From NCBI GenBank assembly GCA_003242605.1, contig QGUZ01000227.1, positions 1 to 8,205 of the forward strand: 8,205 nt of DNA, written 5' to 3'. Shown here one piece after another: positions 1-5,019 of the stretch (positions are counted from its first letter, which is position 1; every line of letters starts with the position of its first letter). This DNA comes from Actinomycetota bacterium (lineage in GTDB: Bacteria; Actinomycetota; Actinomycetes; Streptosporangiales; Streptosporangiaceae). Below the pieces are notes generated by a model, which made no database searches, was not told the origin of the DNA, and worked only from the letters and a program-made list of their open reading frames with translations. A program made the position numbers and the translations under genes.

Positions 1-677
1 GTGTCCACCAGGTCGCCGTCGCCGGCGCGGATCGCCTCGTCGGGGCGGACCAGGTCGGCGGCCATCGCCAGGCGGTCGGCGTTGATGTCGGCGAGGAAGA
101 CCCGGGCGGCGCCGCGCGCCCGCGCCAGCCGTACGTGCAGGCAGCCGATCGGGCCGGAGCCGATGACCACGACGTCGTCGCCCGCGCCGACGCGGACCAG
201 TTCCTGGCCGTTGAGCACGCAGGCGAGCGGCTCGGCGACCGACGCCTCGGCGTAGCCGACGCCGTCGGGGATGCGGTTGAGGCCGTTCACCCGGAGCACC
301 TTCGCCGGGACGACCATGTACTCGGCGAAGCCGCCGTCGTAGTGGTAGCCCATCGACTCCTGGTTCGGGCACACGGTGAGGTGGCCGCGGCGGCACTCCT
401 CGCACGCGCCGCACGGGATCGCCGCGATCACCTGCACCCGGTCGCCCGCCGACCAGCCGGTCACGCCGTCGCCGACGGCGACGACCTCCCCGGCGATCTC
501 GTGCCCCATCACCCGGGGCGGGCGGATGTGGTGGTGGCCGAACCGGTAGATCTTGGCGTCGGTGCCGCAGGTGGAGCAGTTGCGGACCCGGATCTTCACC
601 TCTCCGGGGCCGGCCACCGGCTCGGGGGAGTCCTCCAGGCGGATGTCCCCCGGGGCGTGGAATCTGGCGACCTTCAC
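1..677 (-). CDS. Zinc-dependent medium-chain polyol / polyol-phosphate dehydrogenase (3' end outside window)
   Basis: Only the first 225 codons are visible; the gene runs off the left edge. It belongs to the zinc-binding medium-chain dehydrogenases (sorbitol, threonine and galactitol-1-phosphate dehydrogenase relatives). Visible catalytic-zinc residues are Cys37 (STCGTD), His59-Glu60 (MGHE) and Glu149 (AEPLAC). The structural-zinc cysteines are Cys89, 92, 95 and 103. A Rossmann motif GSGPIG lies at 173-178, and Asp197 after the second strand suggests NAD rather than NADP. The GTG start overlaps the EIIA stop by 4 nt (GTGA), so it is translationally coupled and the last visible gene of the PTS operon. 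Inference: it oxidises the polyol phosphate made by the PTS to a ketose phosphate. The usual mannitol-1-phosphate dehydrogenase (MtlD) belongs to a different family, so substrate and position of oxidation are open. Family assignment is firm; substrate is not. Confidence 0.9.
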   Translation of the reverse strand, partial: MKVARFHAPGDIRLEDSPEPVAGPGEVKIRVRNCSTCGTDAKIYRFGHHHIRPPRVMGHEIAGEVVAVGDGVTGWSAGDRVQVIAAIPCGACEECRRGHLTVCPNQESMGYHYDGGFAEYMVVPAKVLRVNGLNRIPDGVGYAEASVAEPLACVLNGQELVRVGAGDDVVVIGSGPIGCLHVRLARARGAARVFLADINADRLAMAADLVRPDEAIRAGDGDLVD

Positions 678-1132
678 GAATCGGCCTCCTCTTCAGCGGG
701 TTGGAGCAGACGCAGTACGGCGTCCGCCTCCGTGGCCTCGCGCAGCCGGCGGGCCCGGTCGGGATCGAGCAGGATCTGGGCGAGCTCGGACAGCAGCCGC
801 ACGTGCCCGTCGCCCTTGGCGGCGATGCCCACGCACACCTCCACCCGCTCGCCGTCCCAGTCGACGCCACCGGGGAAGCGCAGCACGCAGATCGCGTCGT
901 GCCGTACCACGTCCTTGCCCTCGGCCGTGCCGTGCGGGATCGCCACGCCCTCCCCGACGTACGTGGAGATCGAGCGCTCCCGCTCGAGCATGCTGTCGAT
1001 GTACGGCGGCTCGACCGCTCCGACCTCGAGCAGGACCCGGCCGCACTGGGTGATCGCGTCCTCCCGGCCGGACGCGGCCGCGTCCAGCCGGATGGCGCGC
1101 GGGTCGAGCGGCAGCGGCGCCGCCTCAGGCAT
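674..1132 (-). CDS. mtlF: PTS EIIA component, mannitol type
   Basis: This 152-residue cytoplasmic phosphocarrier accepts phosphate from HPr on a histidine and passes it to EIIB. It matches the mannitol/fructose EIIA domain and is closest to the mannitol type: EPPYIDSMLERE at 41-52, STYVGEGVAIPHGT ending in active-site His67, and a GIAAKGDGH segment further on. The length is that of a free-standing MtlF. Its ATG lies inside the last codons of EIIB (8-nt overlap), and its stop overlaps the dehydrogenase start by 4 nt, which indicates tight translational coupling. The family is clear. Mannitol as the substrate is inferred from sequence style, and a related polyol such as arabitol cannot be excluded. 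Confidence 0.93.
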   Translation of the reverse strand: MPEAAPLPLDPRAIRLDAAASGREDAITQCGRVLLEVGAVEPPYIDSMLERERSISTYVGEGVAIPHGTAEGKDVVRHDAICVLRFPGGVDWDGERVEVCVGIAAKGDGHVRLLSELAQILLDPDRARRLREATEADAVLRLLQPAEEEADS

Positions 1133-1433
1133 CGAAGGTCCCGCCCTTCTTGACGGCCTCGACGACCTTGGCCACGGCCGGGTCTCCGATGAACACCCGG
1201 AACGGCACCACCGGGACGCCCGGGGCGGACGAGCGGGCCCGGTCGGCGAGCCCGGCGTGGGTGAGCACCACGTCGGCGTCGGCCGGGATGCTGTTCACCG
1301 GGGTGTGCACCACCTCGACGCCGTGGCTCTTGAGCTGCTTGCGGACGGTGGAGGCGAGCATCACGCTGCTGCCCATGCCCGCGTCGCAGGCGACGACGAT
1401 CTTCTTGATGGTGCTGGCGTCGATGGTCGCCAT
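1125..1433 (-). CDS. PTS EIIB component, mannitol type (stand-alone)
   Basis: This is a cytoplasmic EIIB phosphocarrier of 102 residues. The active-site loop is CDAGMGSS with Cys16 as the phosphorylated residue, followed by the helix of a P-loop-like PTS_IIB fold. It relays phosphate from EIIA His67 to the polyol bound by EIIC. A GTG six codons upstream is in frame, but ATG at 1433 is preferred: it has a strong ribosome-binding site, AAGGAGGG at 1441-1448, with a 7-nt spacer, and the GTG would overlap the EIIC stop and lack such a site. The gene begins 14 nt after EIIC ends and overlaps EIIA by 8 nt. In the classical MtlA protein this domain is fused to the C terminus of EIIC; here it is separate. 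Confidence 0.92.
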   Translation of the reverse strand: MATIDASTIKKIVVACDAGMGSSVMLASTVRKQLKSHGVEVVHTPVNSIPADADVVLTHAGLADRARSSAPGVPVVPFRVFIGDPAVAKVVEAVKKGGTFDA

Positions 1434-1440
1434 GATCGTT

Positions 1441-1448
1441 CCCTCCTT
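1441..1448 (-). promoter_or_regulatory. Ribosome-binding site of the EIIB gene
   Basis: AAGGAGGG on the minus strand lies 7 nt upstream of the ATG at 1433. It decides that start against the in-frame GTG at 1451. The site begins inside the stop codon of the EIIC gene, so EIIB translation can be re-initiated by ribosomes finishing EIIC. Confidence 0.8.
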
Positions 1449-2608
1449 CACAACGACCGGCGCGCGTCCGGGCGGGCGGCGTCGCGGTCTGCGGTGGTCT
1501 CGCTGGTGACGTCGGCGCCGGCCGTCCCGGCCGCTTCGGCGCCGTCCTGGGCCGCGTCCCCGGAGGCCCGGCCGAAGCCGAGCAGCAGCGCGCCGACGAG
1601 GAAGGACACGGCGGCGGAGAGCACGATGCCGAGGATCACGCCGACGTGGGCGCCGCGCGGGGTCATGGTCAGGTAGGCGAAGATGCTGCCCGGGGCAGGG
1701 GTGGCGACGAGGCCGACGCCGGTGACCATGAACGTGGCCACGCCGGTGACGCCGCCCGCGATCACCGCGGCGATCATGCGCGGCTTCATCAGCACGTACG
1801 GGAAGTAGATCTCGTGGATGCCGCCGAAGAAGTGGATGATCGCCGAGGCGGGGGTGCTGGCGCGCAGCAGCCGCGGGCCGAAGAACATGTAGGCGAGCAG
1901 CAGGCCGAGGCCGGGGCCGGGGTTGGTCTCGAGCATGAACAGGATCGAGTCACCCTGCTGCGCGGCCTCCGCGGCGCCGAGCGGGCCGAGCACGCCGTGG
2001 TTGATCGCGTTGTTGAGGAACAGCACCTTGGCGGGCTCGATGAGGAACGACGCGAGCGGCAGCAGGCTGTGGTCGACGAGCCAGCCGACCGCCGAGCCCG
2101 CGGCGTTGGTCACGCGCTCGACCACGGGGCCGATCGCGAGCACGCCGGCGATCGCCATGAGGCCGCCGACGATGCCGGCGGTGAAGTTCTCCACCAGCAT
2201 CTCGAAGCCGGCCTTGACCCGGTCCTCGAGCAGCCTGTCGACGAGCTTGATGACGAACGCGGCGAGCGGCCCGATGATCATCGCGCCGAGGAACATCGGC
2301 ACGTCGCTGCCGACCACGACGCCCATCGTGGCGACCGCGCCGACGACCGCGCCGCGCTGCCCGTGCACGATGCGGCCGCCGGTGTAGCCGATGAGGATCG
2401 GCAGCAGCGTGCTGATGATCGGGCCGACCAGCTCGGCGAGGGTCTCGTTCGGCCACCACCCGGACGGGATGAACAACGCGGTGATGAGGCCCCAGGCGAT
2501 GAAGGCGCCGATGTTCGGCATGATCATGCCCGCCAGGTGTCCGCCGAGGCGCTGGATCGAGGCCTTGACTCCGGTGCCCTGAACTTCCGGTGTGTAGGCT
2601 GAGGCCAT
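1448..2608 (-). CDS. mtlA: PTS EIIC membrane permease, mannitol type
   Basis: This 386-residue integral membrane protein binds and translocates the polyol, which is phosphorylated by EIIB on the cytoplasmic side. Diagnostic mannitol-permease motifs are present: MPNIGAFIAWGLITALFIP at 30-48, GSDVPMFLGAMIIGP at 100-114, LFLNNAINHG at 196-205, and GGIHEIYFPYVLM at 262-274, whose Glu266 corresponds to the conserved substrate-site glutamate of MtlA. Hydrophobic segments run from about residue 25 to 345. The last 40 residues or so are a polar Ala/Asp/Thr-rich tail with no EIIB domain, resembling the linker that joins EIIC to EIIB in fused MtlA. GAAGGAG at 2615-2621 with a 6-nt spacer supports the ATG at 2608. 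The gene lies 62 nt after the kinase gene and just ahead of EIIB. The symbol refers to the EIIC portion only. Confidence 0.93.
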   Translation of the reverse strand: MASAYTPEVQGTGVKASIQRLGGHLAGMIMPNIGAFIAWGLITALFIPSGWWPNETLAELVGPIISTLLPILIGYTGGRIVHGQRGAVVGAVATMGVVVGSDVPMFLGAMIIGPLAAFVIKLVDRLLEDRVKAGFEMLVENFTAGIVGGLMAIAGVLAIGPVVERVTNAAGSAVGWLVDHSLLPLASFLIEPAKVLFLNNAINHGVLGPLGAAEAAQQGDSILFMLETNPGPGLGLLLAYMFFGPRLLRASTPASAIIHFFGGIHEIYFPYVLMKPRMIAAVIAGGVTGVATFMVTGVGLVATPAPGSIFAYLTMTPRGAHVGVILGIVLSAAVSFLVGALLLGFGRASGDAAQDGAEAAGTAGADVTSETTADRDAARPDARRSL

Positions 2609-2670
2609 CTGTGTCTCCTTCCGGGGTGACCGGGCGATGGCTCCGGTTCGGTTCGGGGGGTGTGCCGCTG

Positions 2671-3621
2671 TCAGCCCCCGGTCCGCAGCGGCAGGTTCGG
2701 ATCGGGCGGGGGGAACCGCACCGCATCACGTCTGATGTCGTGGGGGCGGGGCATCCGGCTGCCGGGCTGCGCCACCGCGGCGGCGGCCCACGCCAGCCCC
2801 TCGGCGAGCGCGTCCCGGCCGCGGGCGCCCGCCGCGAGGAAGCCGGCGAGCATGGCGTCGCCCGCGCCGACCGTGCTGCGCGGCTCGGTGACCTCGGCCG
2901 TGCCGTACCAGATCCGCTCCTCGGCGTCGCCCTCGACGAGCACCGCGCCGTCGGCGCCGAGGCTGGCGAGCACGGTGCGGGCGCCCATCGCGCGCAGCTT
3001 GCGGGCGGCGTCGATCGCGTCGCCCAGCGTCGTCACCGGTACGCCGGCGGCCGCGGCGAGCTCCTCCCGGTTCGGCTTGACCAGCGCGGGCCCGGCGGCG
3101 AGCGCGGCCACCAGGGCGGGGCCGCTGGTGTCGACCGCGGTGCGGATCCCGGCGCGCGCGAACATGCGGCACATGCGGGCGTAGATGTCGGTGGGCACGC
3201 CGGGCGGCAGGCTGCCGGAGGCGACGACCCAGTCCGCCGAGCCGGCCGCGTCGAGCACGGCCTCCGCCAGCGTGTCGAGCTCGGCCCGGGTGAGCGCGGT
3301 GCCCGGCTCGTTGATCTTGGTGACCGTGCCGTCGGGCTCGGCGAGGGTGATGTTCGACCGGGTGGTCCCGGAGACCGGAACCATGATCATCTCGATGCCC
3401 TCGTCGGAGAGCAGCTCGACGAGCCGGCGGCCCTCGTCCCCGCCGAAGGGGATCACGGCGCAGGTGGGGACGTCGTTGGCGAGCAGGGCGCGCGAGACGT
3501 TGACGCCCTTGCCGCCCGGGTCGAGGCGGGCCGCCCCGGCCCGGATCACCGCGCCCCGGGTGAGCTCGGCGATCTCGATGGTCCGGTCCAGGCTGGGATT
3601 GAGTGTGATCGTGACGATCAC
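2671..3621 (-). CDS. fruK: 1-phosphofructokinase-like PfkB kinase
   Basis: This 316-residue cytoplasmic ATP-dependent kinase belongs to the PfkB/ribokinase fold, subgroup 1-phosphofructokinase/tagatose-6-phosphate kinase. Landmarks in order are LNPSLD (7-12), the first PfkB signature GGKGVNVSRAL (36-46), GSLPPG (136-141), KPNREE (182-187), and the second signature STVGAGDAMLAGF (249-261) with catalytic base Asp255. Length matches FruK. The start is GTG at 3621 after a G-rich stretch; MIVTITLNPSLD is the normal FruK N terminus. It sits 64 nt after the regulator and 62 nt before EIIC, in the same orientation. Expected reaction: fructose 1-phosphate to fructose 1,6-bisphosphate. Fructose 6-phosphate or tagatose 6-phosphate are alternatives, because this subgroup is not separable by eye. 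A FruK beside a mannitol-type PTS is unusual. Confidence 0.9.
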   Translation of the reverse strand: MIVTITLNPSLDRTIEIAELTRGAVIRAGAARLDPGGKGVNVSRALLANDVPTCAVIPFGGDEGRRLVELLSDEGIEMIMVPVSGTTRSNITLAEPDGTVTKINEPGTALTRAELDTLAEAVLDAAGSADWVVASGSLPPGVPTDIYARMCRMFARAGIRTAVDTSGPALVAALAAGPALVKPNREELAAAAGVPVTTLGDAIDAARKLRAMGARTVLASLGADGAVLVEGDAEERIWYGTAEVTEPRSTVGAGDAMLAGFLAAGARGRDALAEGLAWAAAAVAQPGSRMPRPHDIRRDAVRFPPPDPNLPLRTGG

Positions 3622-3629
3622 GAGCCCAC

Positions 3630-3641
3630 CCCCGATCGGGG
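3630..3641. repeat. Perfect 12-bp palindrome upstream of fruK
   Basis: CCCCGATCGGGG is a perfect palindrome about 9 nt upstream of the fruK GTG start, in the 64-nt gap after the regulator gene. It overlaps the G-rich stretch that would serve as the fruK ribosome-binding site. It could be a protein site, or an RNA fold that limits translation. In DNA of this G+C content, chance is also possible. Confidence 0.4.
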
Positions 3642-3652
3642 ATCCGAGGCCG

Positions 3653-3668
3653 CGGCGGTGAGCCGCCG
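3653..3668 (-). other. Hairpin between the regulator gene and fruK
   Basis: A perfect 6-bp stem, CGGCGG/CCGCCG, encloses a 4-nt loop just downstream of the regulator stop codon. No T-run follows on either strand, so it is not a standard intrinsic terminator. It might partly reduce read-through or protect an mRNA end between the regulator and the structural genes. The function is inference. Confidence 0.4.
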
Positions 3669-3685
3669 GCGGTGCGCGGAGCCGG

Positions 3686-4447
3686 TCATGCGCGGATCAC
3701 TTCCGGCCCCGCGGCCTGCAGCTCGGCCGCGATCTCGTCGCTGAGGCCCGTGTCGCTGATCACCACGTCGATCTCGTCCACGGTGGCGAACCGGGCCAGG
3801 TACGTGTTGGTGAACTTGGTGTGGTCGGCGAGCAGCACGCAGCGCTCGGCCGCGCGCACCATGGCCCGCTTGATCGCGGCCTCCGCCGGGTCGGGCGTGG
3901 TGAGGCCCTTCGCCACGGAGCAGCCGTTGGTGGCGATGAACGCCACGTCCACGTGGAACTGCGACAGCGGCTGCATCGCCAGGTCGTCAACGGTGGCGAG
4001 GGTGCGGGGACGGACCCGGCCGCCGAGCATGATCACGTTCAGGTTGGGGCGGGTGGCGAGCGCCGTGGCGAGCGGGGGCGAGTTCACGATGACGGTGAGC
4101 TCCCGGTCGAGCGGCAGCACCTGCACCAGGCGCCGGGTCGTGGAGCCCGCGTCGATGATGATCGAGCCGTCCTCGGGCAGCTCGGCGAGCGCCGCCTTGG
4201 CGATGCGCTCCTTCTCCGCGGTCATCACGTTGTCCCGGGTGGACAGCGCCGGCTCGAAGCCGAGCCGCTCCACCGGGATCGCGCCGCCGTGCACCCGGCG
4301 CAGCACCCCCGCACGCTCGAGCGCGGTGAGGTCCCGGCGGATCGTCTCGGTGGTGACCGCGAACTCCTCGGCGAGCGTGACCACGTCGACCCGGCCGTTG
4401 GCGCGGGCCCGGCGCAGGATCTCCTGCTGACGCTCTTCGGCGTACAT
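3686..4447 (-). CDS. DeoR-family transcriptional regulator of the PTS operon
   Basis: This is a 253-residue DNA-binding protein, normally a repressor released by a sugar phosphate. An N-terminal DeoR helix-turn-helix occupies about 1-57 (QQEILRRARANGRVDVVTLA, then ETIRRDL, then the hallmark RRVHGGAIP). The C-terminal DeoRC sensor domain spans about 75-235, with IIDAGSTT (97-104), LGGRVR (141-146), GLTTPDPAEA (181-190) and ADHTKF (207-212). ATG at 4447 is chosen because MYAEERQQEIL is the family's usual N terminus and GGTGA lies 8 nt upstream; an in-frame GTG at 4459 would add four residues. It is the first gene of the operon and its own promoter carries the proposed operator, so autoregulation is likely. 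Its mirror-image operator lies before ptsI. The effector is probably fructose 1-phosphate or another ketose phosphate of the pathway (inference). Confidence 0.93.
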   Translation of the reverse strand: MYAEERQQEILRRARANGRVDVVTLAEEFAVTTETIRRDLTALERAGVLRRVHGGAIPVERLGFEPALSTRDNVMTAEKERIAKAALAELPEDGSIIIDAGSTTRRLVQVLPLDRELTVIVNSPPLATALATRPNLNVIMLGGRVRPRTLATVDDLAMQPLSQFHVDVAFIATNGCSVAKGLTTPDPAEAAIKRAMVRAAERCVLLADHTKFTNTYLARFATVDEIDVVISDTGLSDEIAAELQAAGPEVIRA

Positions 4448-4463
4448 TCTGTGATTCACCGCC

Positions 4464-4490
4464 GTTTCCGTGTGGTTTCAGCTTTGTTTA
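4464..4490 (-). promoter_or_regulatory. Candidate DeoR operator, regulator/PTS-operon side
   Basis: Read on the plus strand, GTTT occurs at 4464, 4475 and 4486, three direct copies spaced exactly 11 bp apart, about one helical turn. On the transcribed (minus) strand these appear as AAAC blocks running from the -10 region into the leader. Phased short direct repeats overlapping the promoter suit a DeoR-family repressor. Assignment to the adjacent regulator is inference from proximity and from recurrence of the arrangement in front of ptsI. Confidence 0.55.
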
Positions 4491-4513
4491 TACCCGGATG
4501 TGTGGCACGTCAA
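4487..4513 (-). promoter_or_regulatory. Promoter of the DeoR-fruK-PTS operon
   Basis: On the minus strand a TTGACG -35 hexamer (4508-4513) is followed after 15 bp by TATAAA (4487-4492). The spacer is shorter than the usual 17 bp. Transcription would start near 4480, giving a leader of about 30 nt before the regulator. The identical hexamers and spacing recur in the opposite promoter, which supports both. A short spacer may mean a weak promoter, or one that depends on an activator. Confidence 0.6.
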
Positions 4514-4693
4514 GGGTCTGAACGAAGATCATTATTCCGGCTCGGATCTGTGGCCACGCGCGCATCCGTCGCCGAGCGGGCACCTGCCCGGTCGTCTCGG
4601 TGATCAGCGCGTGGCGGTATGTCGTAATGCGACCGTTATGCGGGAGTGGTGGCATCGTCTCCGTTACCGGAGTACGACCGTGAGGTTACGGAT

Positions 4694-4709
4694 CGTCGAG
4701 GGCTCGACG
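4694..4709. promoter_or_regulatory. Short inverted repeat, possible protein-binding site
   Basis: CGTCGAG and CTCGACG form a perfect 7-bp inverted repeat around a 2-bp centre, 57 bp upstream of the ptsI-side -35 hexamer. The size and position suit a dimeric regulator, possibly an activator other than the DeoR protein. It has no second copy that I can see and no T-run, so a terminator is unlikely. Chance occurrence in G+C-rich DNA cannot be ruled out. Confidence 0.35.
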
Positions 4710-4766
4710 GGATCGCGTATGCCCGAATGCGTGGGTTCATGTGGACGATCGCGGCCGTCTTGGGTC

Positions 4767-4793
4767 TTGACGCCCCACATACTCGGGTATAAA
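4767..4793 (+). promoter_or_regulatory. Promoter of ptsI
   Basis: TTGACG (4767-4772), a 15-bp spacer and TATAAA (4788-4793) copy the hexamers and spacing of the opposite promoter. Transcription would start near 4800, leaving a leader of about 220 nt before the ptsI ATG. Confidence 0.6.
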
Positions 4794-4816
4794 ACCAAAC
4801 GCAACAACACGGAAAC
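4790..4816 (+). promoter_or_regulatory. Candidate DeoR operator, ptsI side
   Basis: TAAAA (4790), GCAAC (4801) and GAAAC (4812) follow each other at 11-bp intervals, the same phasing as the GTTT/AAAC copies on the regulator side. The outermost unit, CACGGAAAC, is identical in both arms; the inner units have drifted. The site would sit over the -10 region and start point, suited to repression. Binding by the neighbouring DeoR protein is inferred. Confidence 0.5.
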
Positions 4817-5019
4817 ATGGCGGTGACTCAGGGCCGTGCCCGCCGGAACCCCTGCCGCGCGGGGTACGGCGCGGCGGCGCCGGCCGGCAAACCCGCGTGG
4901 GCGCACGCCGCGCGGTCCGCACCCGGCCAGGCGGAGCGGACCGGCGACGACCGTCGGCGGTGCCGCGCCGGACGGCGGCCCCGACCATCCGCGACCTTGG
5001 GACATCGAGGCGGTGCGAC

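Larger units (their letters stand above)
4464..4816. repeat. Imperfect inverted duplication of a promoter/operator (two 50-bp arms)
   Basis: The minus-strand sequence from 4513 down to 4464 and the plus-strand sequence 4767-4816 align without gaps at 37 of 50 positions. They share TTGACG, CGGGTATAAA and CACGGAAAC. Just after both arms (with a 2-nt shift) GGCGGTGA also recurs; on the minus side this provides the regulator's ribosome-binding site. The arms are 253 bp apart and face outward, so the same control element serves both directions. The spacer between them is not repeated. Confidence 0.8.
4448..5019. other. Divergent regulatory region between the DeoR gene and ptsI
   Basis: This stretch of about 570 nt has no convincing gene. 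It is clearly less G+C-rich than its surroundings in 4460-4810. It holds two mirror-image promoter/operator arms near 4464-4513 and 4767-4816, a short inverted repeat at 4694-4709, a weaker 5-bp hairpin at 4659-4672, and a G+C-rich leader of about 220 nt before ptsI. Open frames crossing it in several phases lack family features and the usual third-position G+C. In 4514-4658 I see nothing recognisable beyond an A/T-rich patch near 4529-4536. Confidence 0.8.

Noticed and set aside
135..2602. Long plus-strand open frames opposite the EIIA, EIIB, EIIC and dehydrogenase genes
   Set aside because: They are antisense shadows caused by high G+C. They encode low-complexity Ala/Arg/Asp/Gly/His-rich strings with no domain, while the minus strand encodes clear PTS proteins.
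4464..4816. The inverted arms as ends of an insertion sequence or other mobile element
   Set aside because: The 253-bp spacer has no transposase or other gene. The arms are promoter-like with conserved hexamers placed in front of genes, and no target-site duplication is visible.
4636..4818. Small minus-strand open frame in the divergent region (60 codons)
   Set aside because: It lies across the ptsI-side promoter, has no recognisable features and has mixed third positions unlike the genes of this window.
4897..5019. Extended ptsI N terminus from an in-frame GTG at 4897
   Set aside because: The 41 extra residues are Arg/Pro-rich and unlike any Enzyme I N terminus, whereas ATG 5020 gives the expected length and a GAGG ribosome-binding site.
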